NCBI RefSeq assembly: GCF_964204645.1
Contig: NC_134032.1
Span: 11,528,275 to 11,588,274 of the forward strand
Origin: Tubulanus polymorphus
Taxonomy: Eukaryota > Nemertea > Palaeonemertea > Tubulaniformes > Tubulanidae
Direction: 5' to 3'
Length of the DNA: 60,000 nt
Part shown: piece after piece, positions 9,991 to 22,260 of the stretch
How the letters are laid out: each line of letters begins with the position of its first letter
Numbering within the stretch: the stretch's first letter is position 1
Made by a program: the position numbers and the translations under genes
The notes under the pieces: generated by a model
Databases searched by the model: none
Seen by the model: the letters and a program-made list of their open reading frames with translations, nothing else
What the model was told of the DNA's origin: nothing

Positions 9991-11035
9991 TGAAGCCCTC
10001 GGGCTTAGCCGACTCTGCTTAGTTTATTTCATCATTGTTTTGTTTCAACCACGAGGATTTCGTCGAATAGTGCGCTTAATAAAGCGTTTTAGTGATTAAT
10101 TTAGTACGATACGATATTCGCGGCCCTCTCCGCGACGGCCACTGATTCCCCGGCTCGTATCCTCATGGACAGACTGACCCTGTACGCATGATTTGATACC
10201 GCCATACTCTGACCAAAATCAAAAATTGGGATAAGTAAATTGGAACATCAAGAAACGAAATTCTAATATGAACTTTCCTAAATTTACATGATGATGTACC
10301 GTTTAATCTCCAGTTGAGTATCAAAATTAAAGAAAATAATTTGTTTTTTTTAAATTATGAGTGGTAAGCATGAAGTTTTTGGCAGAATTTCAGAGGATCG
10401 GTGCTCCAAGTAATTAAAAATGCCTCATATGTCTCCCCTCAATTGAATCGAGGAGTTTTTTTTAATGAAAATCTGTCTATTGACGGGATTCTGTGATAAC
10501 AGTATGAATGATGAATAATCGTGAATGCATGGTATTAGTGGGTTTTCCCCCAATGACTCAAATAGACCGCTTTCCTCGTGCATGTGAGGTAGTTATCTCG
10601 GGGTGCATGAACTGTCCGTGACTAAAAAAACTAATTTCATTAGTAAATGTTTACGCGGTTTCTATGATAGGAAGACCTGTGTTGGTGTGAATCTTTAACT
10701 GGAAGTGCTATCGGTCGGTATAATTTATAAATTATTCTAGAATTTAAGAAAAAAAACAGGCGGATGCTTATAAATTCGGAAGTAGCTGTTGGGAATCAAG
10801 TAATTTATTTCATGGCCTTATTAAAGTTCCTCCACTATATTGTTCAGCTGACTACTGGCGCGTATTCAACCCGGCGGTGGAACCTCATAATGTAAATCCA
10901 TTCAACAATAGAGACACAATTGGGGGTTTTCAGAGTTGTTGATATCATTCTGACACGCGCTATTGAATACGTCACCGGCTGACCACGGTGTACACAAGCA
11001 TAGACCATTCACCTCAGCTTACTCACACTGTGAAC
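9991..11035. other. Intergenic DNA, no gene seen
   Basis: AT-rich with no domain-bearing frame. Around 10850-10985 an imperfect inverted repeat can be read (CTGACTACTGGCGCGTATTC against GTGACGTATTCAATAGCGCG on the other strand), possibly an old mobile-element remnant. Confidence 0.4.
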
Positions 11036-11113
11036 ATGCTACCGTGGATTCTCCTCCTGGCGATTTTCGCTGCGCTCCCGCTCCTGCTCCTGTTCCTGCT
11101 TCCTGAGGAATGA
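11036..11113 (+). CDS. Possible 25-residue hydrophobic micropeptide
   Basis: ATG at 11036 opens 25 codons that end in TGA at 11111-11113. The peptide starts MLPWILLLAIF, is almost entirely Leu/Ile/Ala/Phe/Pro and ends PEE, so it would form a single membrane segment or an isolated signal-anchor. The codons are unusually GC-rich for this region. There is no homology that I recognise and no splice donor at its end. It lies just upstream of retrotransposon debris, so it may be chance. Transcription evidence would be needed to accept it. Confidence 0.2.
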   Translation: MLPWILLLAIFAALPLLLLFLLPEE

Positions 11114-11244
11114 CGTCTTTATGTTTTATGTGTTACTGTTTGTCTCTGTGCTGTCCTGTACTGTTCTGTGTTAATTAATCCGTTCTATTTTTCAGCAATT
11201 AACCCGTTTTGTTTTTCAGGGCCGATTTCTCTGTCGAATTTCAA

Positions 11245-11520
11245 CGTTTGGTGGAACAAAACTAATGTCCGAAAGCGTCAGCTCTCCTTCGCCGGTCATG
11301 TGTCGAGGATGTCAGACAAAGAGTCGGTCAGGAAATTCTGCCCTCTACACGCCCTCATACGGAACACGAAAACCAGGATGACGAGGCCTCACTGCCCCCA
11401 CCTATCTACATAGTGTGCTGAGTGATGTCAATGACGGGCATATCTGCGGGATTGCGCGGGATACAAATGGAGCGGTTATACTGGATTGTCACGCCACTAG
11501 CATTCATTGGTCCTTGTGAC
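11245..11520 (+). pseudogene. Non-LTR retrotransposon reverse-transcriptase tail fragment
   Basis: The frame reads NKTNVRKRQLSFAGHVSRMS, matching the 'RRL-F-GH--R' motif that follows the reverse transcriptase domain in many LINE-type ORF2 proteins. After a +1 shift near 11395 it continues YLHSVLSDVNDGHICGIARD, the usual 'D---I---A-D---W' continuation. The frameshift and lack of the catalytic part show a dead fragment. An inverted copy lies at about 11790-12040. Confidence 0.6.
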
Positions 11521-11770
11521 CGCCCGGATGAGGGATGATTCTACTGTCACGCCCTTTGTTTCTGGTATTCTGAGTCGGCTGAGGGATGATTCTACTGTCA
11601 CGCCCTTTGATTTCTAGTTTGAGTGCTAGTTTTCATTGTGTCCTTGTGACAACCCCGGTCAGTGGATGAAGTCTCTTGTCGGCTTGTGAGTGCTAGTTTC
11701 ATTGTGTCCTTGTGACAACCTCGGTCAGTGGATGAAGTCTCTTGTCACGCTTTTGAGTGCTAGTTGAGAT
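11500..11770 (+). repeat. Local tandem repeats with GTGTCCTTGTGAC / GATGATTCTACTGTCACGCC units
   Basis: Two interleaved units recur. GAGGGATGATTCTACTGTCA plus CGCCCTTTG appears twice near 11530-11610. TTCATTGTGTCCTTGTGACA plus a GGTCAGTGGATGAAGTCTCT segment appears twice near 11634-11745. The array separates the two inverted retrotransposon fragments. Confidence 0.7.
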
Positions 11771-11789
11771 CCTGAATCTCGCCCGGTCA

Positions 11790-12040
11790 AGCTGGTTGTA
11801 CTGCGCTATTTGTGTTTCGAGCAATTTTACAGGTGTGTCAGTTACTGACGTCGCCCAGTACATCCTGCAGTTAGATGGGGAATGTGAGGCGTTGTCATTC
11901 TGGTTTTCGCGTTCTGTGTGAGGGCGTGTAGAGGGCAGTATATTCCTGGCTGGCTCATTGTCTGGTGTTCTCGGCATTTGACCGACGACAGAGAGCTGAA
12001 AAGCTTTCAGACATTAGTTTTGTTCCGTACCAGGTTTTCA
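11790..12040 (-). pseudogene. Inverted copy of the retrotransposon tail fragment
   Basis: On the minus strand the sequence ACAAAACTAATGTCTGAAAG, then CTGCCCTCTACACGCCCTCA and the following bases repeat the + strand fragment at 11255-11410 with substitutions and small indels. Together they form an inverted pair about 300 bases apart. No intact reading frame remains. Confidence 0.55.
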
Positions 12041-12066
12041 TCGCTCTTCTCTTTTTTTCCTTTCAG

Positions 12067-12420
12067 GACTCCCAAGATGAAGAAGAAGATGCTGAAGGTG
12101 ACTACAACGAAGACGATGCCAAAAAAGAACACTGAACTCAGCAATATTGAAAGTTAAGTTGATACACATGTAAATTACGATGCGTGATACGGAAAGGATT
12201 GTGTAACTACAGAATATCGTTCTTTTACTCATTTCAGGTTAATCCGGAAAGGCCCATCTAAAGTCTGCCCACCAGAAGTGCCCACAAAAGACTCCACCTT
12301 GAAGTACCACCAAACACCGAAAGACCTGTCGCAACCAAACCTGGCAGTCTTGCATGGCTCATCCTGCATGGCAACAGGAATACATACATACATAAAGCTA
12401 AGTTGATTTTTCATATCTGG
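12067..12420 (+). pseudogene. Degenerate exon pair, copy 1 (homologous to 16255-16600)
   Basis: A TTTCAG acceptor (ending 12066), a lysine-rich open segment (frame: TPKMKKKMLKVTTTKTMPKK), a donor-like GAAA|GTTAAGT near 12152, and a second acceptor TTTCAG at 12238 followed by another short open segment. The layout and the intron sequence (TTGATACACATG, then a TACTCATTTCAG end) match 16400-16490, so this looks like a duplicated two-exon unit. Splicing in any frame meets stops early, so it is either noncoding, 5' untranslated or dead. Function unknown. Confidence 0.3.
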
Positions 12421-15400
12421 GGTAGAATGATTAGGCGCTGGTCAAGCTCATCATCTCCGCTCTACTTTATTGAGGCTCTGTGGCCGGTAGTAAATTGAAA
12501 TATAGCTAGCCAATGATTGCTTGAATATTTACAATATTAGACGAAATGATTGAGTGAGGTCCCTTAAATATTCTTTGGTCTGATAATTATAATGTAGATT
12601 GGTCAGTTATTGATTAAAAGATTTTGTAAGTACGTACAATTAAGGGAAATTCAATATCTTATGTGACATTTGAAATTATTCGAATGTACCGTAGATATTT
12701 CAGCCCTCATATGACTATTGTTTAACTGACAATCAAGATCTAGGCAGGACAATTTCTACTAAAAGATATATCAATTAAACTTTATCGTTGGTTGATAGAT
12801 TTTTCTTTACAAATAATATATTGATAAATTTATTAAGATTGAGGCCATACTTTACAATATATACTGTGTGCTGCCTCACACATAACAGTTATGAATTTCA
12901 TTAGATAGTGTCTAGGGCTCTACCGAGGTCTGGTGTCATATTGGGAAAACTATGGACTACAGGTCTTTATGAAACAGTGATTTGGTCTCAACACTTTGAT
13001 AAATCCAGAATAAACCAAAGCTTTAATTGATTTAATTCATTCCTGAAACACTGCGTCTTGTTTTGGGCGACGCATGATAATTGTTGTTTGACTGACAATT
13101 AGCATACAGCCAAGAAAAATGGCTTAGATATTCACAATTGAGATGAATTCAATATTTGATGTTAGATCAAAAACTTTTTATATCATAAATATTTATTGAA
13201 ATATAGCTGAAATATATAATATATTTGAGCACATCTATAAGTGAATCAGTCTCATTGACTGATCAGTTCTGTATCGCCAACTGCCGCGCTTACGACGACT
13301 AGCCATGCTTTTCATTATTGGCAAAATTTACTCAAACCTAACTGATTCAATTAATATCTAAAAGCCATACTGTGTGTCAAGTGACGCATATTAGATATAG
13401 TTTAATTGAAAATTAGAATCTAAGATGAATTACTCATTAACGTATTACTTAGATCGATTAAGGTTAATTCAATTGTTATGTGAAATTATTTCTAATTCCA
13501 TGGACATTTAAAATGTAGCTGATACATGTGTATCTGAGCACATTTATTTATCTGTATCTAAGTGAACCTATGGTGTCTTCACACAGCTGTATTAGTTTTG
13601 ATACATATTGCCAAAATCATTTAACGCAGATTTACTTCCGATCGAATCTGTGCACAAATACATTTCTGGATTTGGAAGGGGGAATATTTCAATTTCACTG
13701 TGTATGTCAGATTGAAAGCCTTATTCTGACAGGATATCCTAAACTTAGGTCTTATTCCTCTTGCTAATAGCTCTCTTTTACTAACCCCTCTCCTTCGAAC
13801 TATTTTGTAGCATCATGACTCGCACCGCACCAGGGTGGTCCGGTCATAACAAGGTCTTTTGGTCCTTATACACAGTGTACTATATAAGGGAAATAAAGAT
13901 TATATAGCCATTCGGCTAAGGGAATTTCTAATTTACCACTAAAAATATGCTTTTTTATCTTTAATTTCTGATGAATTCAAATAGTAACGAATTCGCCACA
14001 TCTGAAATTCTACTCATGTAGATTTTCAGGCTCCATATAAATATTGTTCAACTGACAATTAAAATATAGCTAGTATGATTACTAATTAATGGTTCGCTTA
14101 GATACCTAGAATTTAATTAAATTTAATTCAATGTAATGAATATAAGTGAAACAAAATTGCACAGTGGATGAGACGACTGTATCGCGCAATGTCATCTGCG
14201 TCTAACTGGGCCACATGTGTGTGTGTGGGATCTGTTGAATCAGTTAGGTTCTGGGGGATTCTGGGTTAGTTAAGCTAGGTATCAAAAGCTCTGATGCAAA
14301 ATTAGCAGTTCAAATAGTGATTAATTCAAATTCGTACCGGATCTGAAATTCTTCTCGTGTAGAAATTTCAAGCCCCATATAAAATATTGTCCGAGACAAT
14401 TTCAATTATAGCTAGGACATTATCAATTAACTTATAGATTAGGTATCTAATTCAGCATCTTCATATAAGGTAAAAGTGCTCAAATCTAAACCATAGGGGT
14501 TGATATGTATAATTCAATATTGGTTGATATATAAAGAATACTGGGTATGTTTTAACTCTGTCTCTTGTGCGTGGGATTTATTGAATCTTTAAGGCTTTGC
14601 AGAATTCTGGATTTGTCGAGTTGTGGGAATGATTCGAGGTTTCTTAAATCTGTAGAACCATGTTACTTATAGGATCAGTGTGCACAATGCTGGCAGCGCA
14701 CTCACTCTTCAGTTAGTTATATTATCATAATTACAAAATCATTGTATATATAAGGAGCAATATTTAGAATTAATGAAATGGATTAGAATACCATTCACTG
14801 GGTACAGATGTCGCCATCTGTGGGTAGAAAACATCTCTTAAGTTTATTAACTGACGACGAAGTAAATTTGATAATACGAACATGGTTTAGCTGACAATCG
14901 AAATATATATAGGCCAATATTACTAGCAGGTTTGCACTGTATGATGGGCCTGGGTTTCAATAAAAGACACCTCAAGAATTTCAAGAAGATAGAAGAGAAA
15001 ACAGTTCAAAAACGATTTGATAAGATTGATTATGCATTACTAAATTTGTTTTAACTCTGGTATTCCTAGAGATGACTATAGATGCTTTAGTTGAATTGTT
15101 GTTAAACTATAATAATCAACCATTGCTTAGATATTTAGAATATCGATGAATTACTATATGAGTTTCATAAATATCATTTAAGACTATTATTAAAATCTAC
15201 GTATCGATCCACGTTGCTGATCTTATATATGAATTGACATGATAATTATGATCAGTGATATTCCAAAGGATTTTCTGCTCAAAAGGTTCTGCTCTTTTCT
15301 TCAGCTTGCCGTTTCAGACTGATTGGAAGATAGTTTGAATGAACCGGAATCGAATTTCCCAATTATGTACTTCGATTTCAGACATACTCGAGAAAAACTA

Positions 15401-15475
15401 CAATAAACTTTAAAAAATTAGACAAATTTAAACGGTGAAAATGACAAAAAATTAAAGTTAGACAAAATTCTCCCT

Positions 15476-16110
15476 CCTTGTAAACTTTCGGACTAGTTAC
15501 ATGAAAAAAAGACCAAATATTGTAAAATATAGTTATTTCCAAAGTCTCGATGTATTAAATTAGGCAGAAAAAAATAGATAAAATTATTCAACCTTGTAAA
15601 CTTTCGGACTAGTTACATGAAAAAAAGACCAAATATTGTAAAATATAGTTATTTCCTAAATCTCGATGTATTAAATTAGGCAGAAAAAATAGATAAAATT
15701 ATTCAACCTTGTAAACTTTCGGACTAGTTACATGAAAAAAAGACCAAATATTGTGAAATATAGTTATTTCCAAAATCTTGATGTATTAAATAAGGCAGAA
15801 AAAAATAGATAAAATTATTCAACCTTGTAAACTTTCGGACTAGTTACATGAAAACAAGACCAAATATTGTAAAATATAGTTATTTCCAAAATCTCGATGT
15901 ATTAAATTAGGCAGAAAAAAGTTAACCCCAATCAGTCACTTAATATGTGCTTCGACTATTTAAACGGTGAAAACGACCAAAAAAATTGAAGTTAGACAAA
16001 ATTATTAAACATTGTAAACTTTCGGACTAGTTACATTAAAAAAAGACCAAATATTGTAAAATTATCTTCAACAATATAGTTATTTCCAAAATCAGAATTA
16101 GGCAGAATAA
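15476..16110 (+). repeat. Tandem repeat, about 116-bp unit, four close copies plus one diverged
   Basis: CTTGTAAACTTTCGGACTAG starts units at about 15476, 15592, 15707 and 15823, and a more diverged copy begins near 16010. Each unit continues through AAGACCAAATATTGTAAAAT and TCTCGATGTATTAAAT. Copies are nearly identical, so the expansion is recent. Confidence 0.9.
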
Positions 16111-16385
16111 AAGATTGTTTGAATGAACCGGAACCGAATTACCAATTATGTTCTTGGACTTTAAAAAAAGATCTGTAAAAACGACCGCCGATCACGCAAC
16201 TATATCTGTACTTCGATTTCCGATTTTGAAAAAAACCGCCGTATCGCTCCCGCCAGGTGTGGTAGGTTTGTAAGGGACACCAACTCGAAAAGTCAAACGA
16301 GAGCTTGAGGTCAACAACTCATCAAAAATCTGCCAATTAGAGAAAACAGTGCACAGAAACCAACCGACTTAGGAGATCCTCGTCG

Positions 16386-16410
16386 ATGATGAAACCAGCA
16401 TTCATAAAAG
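16386..16410 (+). CDS. Possible first coding exon of a small gene (ATGATG...)
   Basis: ATGATGAAACCAGCATTCAT opens a short frame that ends with AAAAG|GTAACTT, a good donor, one base into a codon. Joined to the acceptor at 16947 it would read MMKPAFIKVKLRPGNNGLKK without a break. An upstream in-frame TAG (near 16340) makes this ATG pair a plausible start. An intermediate acceptor at about 16488 complicates the model. It is supported only by splice-site and phase agreement. Confidence 0.3.
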
Positions 16411-16947
16411 GTAACTTGATATACATGGAGTTATTACGATGATTTCTAAATGTCGTGATTACAGGATATATTTATTTACTCATTGCAGCTAAGTTTCAAC
16501 TATAAGAAAGAGACCAGCTTAAAATCAACTACTCATCTGAAATCTACGGATTTGAACAACCCACAGAAGAATCAAACTCATTAGATGGAAATTACCGGTA
16601 TATAGAAATTTCAAGCCTCATATGAATATCATTTGATAAGTGATTATCATCGAAATCTATTTACCTGTCCACATGGCTGATCTTAGAACTTTTATCTTTA
16701 CTAGTCTTGCACCTTGGAGTAATAAATTTTTCAAATGATTACTCCAAGCTTAAACATAAATGAACTAGTCCTACTACTGCAATTATTTATTGGGGTTTAA
16801 ATCGGCAATTGACGTCAATGAACCTAATTCTGATTTTGAAAATAACTATATTAACTAAGTGAAAAACACGGTGGCTTGTAATTTGAAATGACATGTAAGT
16901 TATGATAAATCTGTCTAAAATGTTTTGATTTCTTCACTTTGTTTCAG

Positions 16948-17144
16948 TCAAACTACGTCCCGGAAATAATGGCCTGAAGAAGACACAAGTAGACAAATAC
17001 CCATTGACCCATTTGCTGATGAAAACTGCAGAAGCCCAGATGAGAAGTTTAGGAGCCAGCGACGGATTAATCACTCAACGATGGAATCTTCTACAATCGG
17101 TGGTTGATTTCTATAAAACATTTTATCAGGAGCAGCAGAGATGA
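16948..17144 (+). CDS. Possible terminal exon of an unrecognised gene
   Basis: TTTGTTTCAG ends at 16947 after a pyrimidine-rich tract. The frame then runs 64 codons (KLRPGNNGLKKTQVDKYPLT and so on) to TGA at 17142-17144. The composition looks like real protein: an amphipathic helical stretch THLLMKTAEAQMRSLG is followed by RWNLLQSVVDFYKTFYQEQQ. I do not recognise the family. AATAAA is present at about 17544. With the ATG at 16386 it would give a 73-residue protein. It has no zinc finger, but it enters in the same phase as the zinc-finger exons. Confidence 0.4.
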
Positions 17145-20100
17145 TAGTGTATCTTATAAACACTGATTCGCGCAGCAAAGACAATGGATTATCTTATAAA
17201 ATCTGATTCAGGATAAAAACCGAAGCAGCAAAGACAATGGTTTATCTCATGAACACTGAGATCTAGCAGCGGCAAAGACCTCTGTAGTAAAGTATTGATT
17301 TTTTTACTAATATCACCCTTTTTCAGACCAGTCTGATAGGTAACATAGTTTAAAAAATTTACCTGATTGCGTGGAATGGAGTATGAAAATAGTTGTTGAG
17401 TCGAATATTGAAAATAGTTAGATAATTAGTTAGATAATTAGGTTCCTTTGGCCTGAGAAAGTATTAAAACTATTTTATAATGAGTTTGTAAAACGATGTG
17501 TCATGTGTTTTGCAATGGGACAGAAATATCCTTCTTAGAGTCTAATAAAAGCTAAGCTCCATTAATTCACGATATTGGTCTTCGATCTTAGGTTGATAGA
17601 TAAGTCGAGTTGGTTAGTCACTAGGAGTAAATGGTCGCGTCGAGCGCCTAGTTTTGAGTCGTTGGTCTGTTGAGTTAACGCCTAAACTGAGATATAGTTT
17701 CAACATGATATTGTAAGTTTTATTGTGCTTACCATAGTTAAACAGAGTCAACACAGTGGCTTTGCCTTGTAGATATCACATGGTTAGGAAACATAGAACA
17801 TAACGTTCTATGTACAAATAAAAAGTATTTGCAGAATTGTAGATGTACTAATTTGACGGCATTGATATTTTCGAAGGCCCGGTTAACCAATTTGAGAAAT
17901 GAATCATATATGTCGATTTTCACATGGAGTTTTAATTTTGAGCCTCCATCAATCTGTTCGATGCTACGTATTTGAAAGCAAAAGCTTTATCTAAAAAGGA
18001 GACCATTATTTACATTTGAGAGGTAAAGTTAAAGTTATAGCTAGGACTAATTTTGAACGTTTTAACATTGTTTATAGCTGTTTGAACTTCTTTTATTGTA
18101 ATGGTTTATCGAACAACCTTCCCTAAGTATAGCGAAAACCCGATATCTTTTCTGTTGTTGTTTTTAGCATTCTATCAACTCAGTTATTGTAATAAACAAA
18201 ACAAATAACTATAAACCTTAACTAAATCGAATAACTGATATGATAGAATGCTTTGAATAACTGTGATGAAAGATCGACCCGTCCTTAGAACTAGCTGCGC
18301 TCAATCACTGCTGTGACTGTTTATTGTTATACTTGGGTAGACTTACCTAAAATCATGTACATACATTTGACTTTTTAGAAAGAATTTAAAACACCTATAA
18401 ACTTAAGTTATTGATGTTATCGATTACTTACCGATTGTATAATTATGTTGATGTTTTCGAAACTGGAAGAAAAAACGTCAGAATAGTTAGTATTTAATGC
18501 CAAGGTGCTTTAAAATTTTTAAGTCGGGGCAAAGTTGGCAAAATTCTAGTTTTCAAGTGAAAGTAATGTTTACGAAAAAGAAATTAAGAATGATAAATTG
18601 ATACTCCAAGATTTCTGGAGTGAATCAGTATATTTCATCTCTAGTTTTAACGCTTTATGTTATTGTAATACAGTTCACGTGTTTGTAAATTAGGAACTTA
18701 CATGATGATTCCTCGATTAAGATATTATTGTTGTGTGAATAAAACAATGTACATTTTCATCATTCATGTTGAACCTTTTCAGTTGTTAAGTTTTATAGCA
18801 ACAATTTCACTTTGGTGCTTATCAGTCGTTCATAAAATACTGATTTAATTAAGGCCCTGTTGAAAATAGAGGATAACTTGTGGATGCAGTGCTAATTGGT
18901 CAATCGTCCAAGCTTTGTTTTGATTATCGGTTTAACCGCGTCTGTGTGGGGCCTGTAATGTCTGGACAAGAAGAATTTCCTTTATAATAGTTTGCAGGGT
19001 TTGATCTAAGGAATAAATGCCATTCGACCGCAGGGCAAGCATTTGTAATATCGCTTGCCCCCTCAACGTGCCCTACATGAGCAGTCCGATTGTGACATAA
19101 TCATCCCTTGCATCGAGTGGGATAAAAGCTTTGAGATATAGAATTACACAAGCCCGGTGGATGAGCGATAATGATAACCTACTTGCCCTAATGAAAATAT
19201 ACATGTCCCGGGCAATTGAACTAGTGCTTAGATCAGACCCTGCTTTATTTCAAATGTAACATTTGTGAAATAAGCTAGTTGATAATGTTTGAAGAAATCT
19301 CTTAAAGACAAGGAAAATTTGGCAATGTTTTTAAATAACTCATTAAAAAAAACGACATACATGTTCGTCATTCATGTTAAACTTTTCAATTGTTCAGTTA
19401 CGTGTATTGCAACTTTTTCACTGTGGTGCTTTTCAGTGGTTCATAAAATACTATTTTTATTAAGGTCCTTATGGAAAATGGAGGAGCAAAATAGAGGAGC
19501 ATTCTCTTGATTAATGAGGATATATGAACAGTATTAATCAGTAAATTGTGCTAGCTATATATGGACTCTAAAACCATGGCTTAAATATGTCTATATGGGT
19601 CCTGAAATATCTGCACGAGAAGCACCTCAAAAAATTATTGAATCTAACTTAATTGTAGATATCTAAGCAATAAGTTATTACATGTAGTAATTGACCTAGC
19701 TGTGTTAAAATTGACAGTTGAACAATATTTATAAACTCGACTTATCTTGCTGAATGCATAGAAGAGAATGCCTCCAAAATACTTTGCATTAGGCCTAAAT
19801 GTAACATTTGAGAAAATAACCAATTTGATCACGTCTGAAAATCTCTTAAAGACAAGGCAAAGGTGGCAAAACTCTAGTTATCTTTTAAAATAATGTTATC
19901 GAAAATTAAACCAAAGACTGTTTAAAATCAAAAACGAAATGTTCATGTCAATTGTTCTTAAAACGCTGAATTAAGGTCGTATCGATTCTAGTTGAGCTTT
20001 TTCTTGATAATTAAATGTCATTTGAAAAGTTGACACGGTAGATTCATATTTCATGAAATATAACCAAGTGTCGGTTATATTGACCTCATGAATTGTCAAA

Positions 20101-20967
20101 TTCATAATCTTAGACTTTCAGACTAGTCCAATTTTCTGTGTTTTATGGATAAAAGTTTATAATTCTTTGTGTATTTTTGTTATTTTCCTATTGATGCAAA
20201 TTGTATAAAATCAGTAGTAGTGGAGATGTATTGTATATTAAAACTTCGGAATACTTTACATGTTACTTTTGTGGTATAGAGTTATTACAATTTCATTCAT
20301 AGTAATAGAAATAAAATTACTATTAAAATTTGAGAAAATAAGCTAAAAGTTAATAATATGATATGTGAAAATAAAATGATGTAAAAATGTAAATCAGATT
20401 GATTACTTAATCCTACGCTTTCCAGAGTATTTGGCCAGGTTTATCTCTGGTTTTAGTGCGGGGAGCCATGGACTCGAGATTCCATGGTTGTAGGCCATAG
20501 ACGTTTCTGTTTTAGAGTCTATGGTTGGACCATGGATGTATAAACTCTAGTTTATAGTTTATACATCCTTGGTTGGACTGTTTTTGAAATACAGTCCACG
20601 TGTTTGAGGAGCTTACGTTATAATTCCTCGAGCACAAACCTGGCATTTTGTATGATTGTTGTACACTGTATGAGAATAAATATGATTGAAATTCTTTATC
20701 TGTTTAGCTACTCTGTCTGAACTTTGTTAGTTCACCAGTCAGTGGTTTTTTGTTATCTTGCAATCCACCTCTTTTTTCAAACCAATATTCCCACCAACAT
20801 TGTGCGGAGACGAGGATGTCCGGAAAACATGATAATCGAATATTGGCAATACAGCTTACCACTTCAACCCGGGCACACTAACACTTGTTGACCGGTTAGA
20901 AGCGAGTGTTGAGCTGCCGAAGAGTTATTACGAAATTAGCAATCTTTTTGATTGTCACTAAAGCCAT
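17145..20967. other. Intergenic AT-rich DNA with diverged internal duplication
   Basis: No gene signature. Segments of 18490-18890 recur at about 19268-19500 and partly at 19800-19880 (for example TTCATAAAATACT, TTAAGGYCCTNTTGAAAAT and ATCTCTTAAAGACAAGG), indicating an old duplication of about 600 bases. Around 17140-17280 a GCAGCAAAGACAATGG unit is repeated two to three times. Confidence 0.5.
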
Positions 20968-21086
20968 CAGGGGCGGATCCAGACCGTATTGCCCAATACA
21001 TTGTTCGTACGGTCTAAAATTTAAGTGCCCTTCGGCAATATTTTGTGACGGCATATATATTTCACCACCCGCTAATTTGATATTTC
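20968..21086 (+). mobile_element. Fragment of the CAGGGGCGGATCCAG transposon family
   Basis: Starts with CAGGGGCGGATCCAG and continues GACCGTATTGCCCAATAC, matching the right end of the element at 8633-9461 in inverse orientation through AAGTGCCCTTCG and GACGGCAT to the CCGCTAATT segment. The other end is missing or diverged, so this is a truncated copy. Confidence 0.7.
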
Positions 21087-21289
21087 CACTGATGATCGGT
21101 TTGATTTTTATATACAGAAGCAGAGTCCTGAATAGTTAACTTTGCCTTTAAAAGTGGCACCCAGTATCCTTCTTTTGGTGTTAACATTACATGATTAATT
21201 ACATGAGATATGTGTTTCTCTTGTAATAATCATTGTTTTTATTTTCTTCATGCTTTCGGTAAATGTAGCCGATGACCTCCTGATCGCCT

Positions 21290-22030
21290 CTAAGGTTCGA
21301 ACCCAGTAATTACTGATACTGATTCAGAGTGGTCCTGATGCTGAATGGAGGATGTACATGGGTATCCCGGGTTCGAACCCAGTAATTACTGATACTGATT
21401 CAGAGTTGTCCTGATGCTGAATAAAGGATGTACAGGGTGTCCAGACCGTACAGTGCTGCCGCTATGCTCATCGTTAGCGGGATTTTCATACACTAACTAA
21501 AGTCAACTCTGGCATTCGACGTGCTGTCCAGTTATACTCCGTGACCTTAGCTTGCCAGAGTTGACTAACGTTAGTGTATAAAAATCCCGCTAACGATGAG
21601 CGTAGAGACAGCACCGTACGGTAAAATGTTGATATCTTAACAAAAGTAATTACTGATAACTGATTCAGGACACCCCTGTACATCCTCTATATATTCAGCA
21701 TCAGGACCACTCTGAATCAGCATCAGTAATTACTGGGTTCGAACCCGGGATACCCATGTACATCCTCCATTCAGCATCAGGACCACTCTGAATCAGTATC
21801 AGTAATTACTGGGTTTGAACCTGGGACACCCCTGTACATTCTCTATTCAGCATCAGGACCACTCTGAATCAGTATCAGCAATAATTACTGGGTTTGAACG
21901 AGTGGCCCTGATGCTTAATGGAGGATGTACCGGGGTGTCCCGGGTTCGAACCCAGTAATTACTGATGCTGATTCAGAGTGGTCCTGATGCTGAAATAGAG
22001 GATGTACACGGGTGTCCTGATGGCGAATCC
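21290..22030. repeat. Large fold-back repeat cluster
   Basis: A unit containing CCCAGTAATTACTGATACTG, ATTCAGAGTGGTCCTGATGC and GGATGTACANGGGTNTCC occurs at least twice on the left in + orientation, several times on the right inverted, and again in + orientation near 21935-22020. At the centre, CTCATCGTTAGCGGGATTTT and TACACTAACTAAAGTCAACT (21465-21510) are matched inverted by AGTTGACTAACGTTAGTGTA and AAAATCCCGCTAACGATGAG (21548-21600). The whole could form a long hairpin and resembles a fold-back transposon. Confidence 0.8.
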
Positions 22031-22139
22031 TTTCTAGTTTGACACCGTAACGTGGTACATGTATATCGTTCTCATATTCGAGAAGCATGAATTGGTCAGT
22101 GGTGGTCATTGATGGTCAATTTATGAATTCTCAATATTT

Positions 22140-22260
22140 ATGGCGAATCCTTTCCGAGTTTGACACCATAACGCGGTATATAGTTTTCAAATTCAAGGAG
22201 TTTGAATTTGTCAGTGGTGGTCAGTGATGGTCAGTTTAGGAATTTGCAATGATTCTTCAG
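22140..22260 (+). repeat. Short direct repeat following the fold-back
   Basis: ATGGCGAATCCTTTC, then GTTTGACACCRTAACGYGGT and GTCAGTGGTGGTCANTGATG occur at about 22020-22115 and again at 22140-22235; two diverged copies about 120 bases apart. Confidence 0.65.

Larger units (their letters stand above)
12480..16680 (+). repeat. Array of diverged AT-rich repeats
   Basis: A motif close to TTTAACTGACAATNNAAATA followed by TAGCTAG recurs near 12490, 12725, 13085, 13400, 14045, 14380 and 14885. It is often preceded by CCTCATATGAATATTG-like sequence and by TTAGATATTNANAATT-like sequence. Spacing is irregular (about 240-650 bases) and copies are strongly diverged. No open frame of note is present. 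It may be an old tandem duplication of an intron-plus-exon unit, since copies of the exon pair above lie at both ends. Confidence 0.45.

Noticed and set aside
21915-22109. Minus-strand 64-codon frame in the fold-back region
   Set aside because: It is translation of repeat units; no coding signature.
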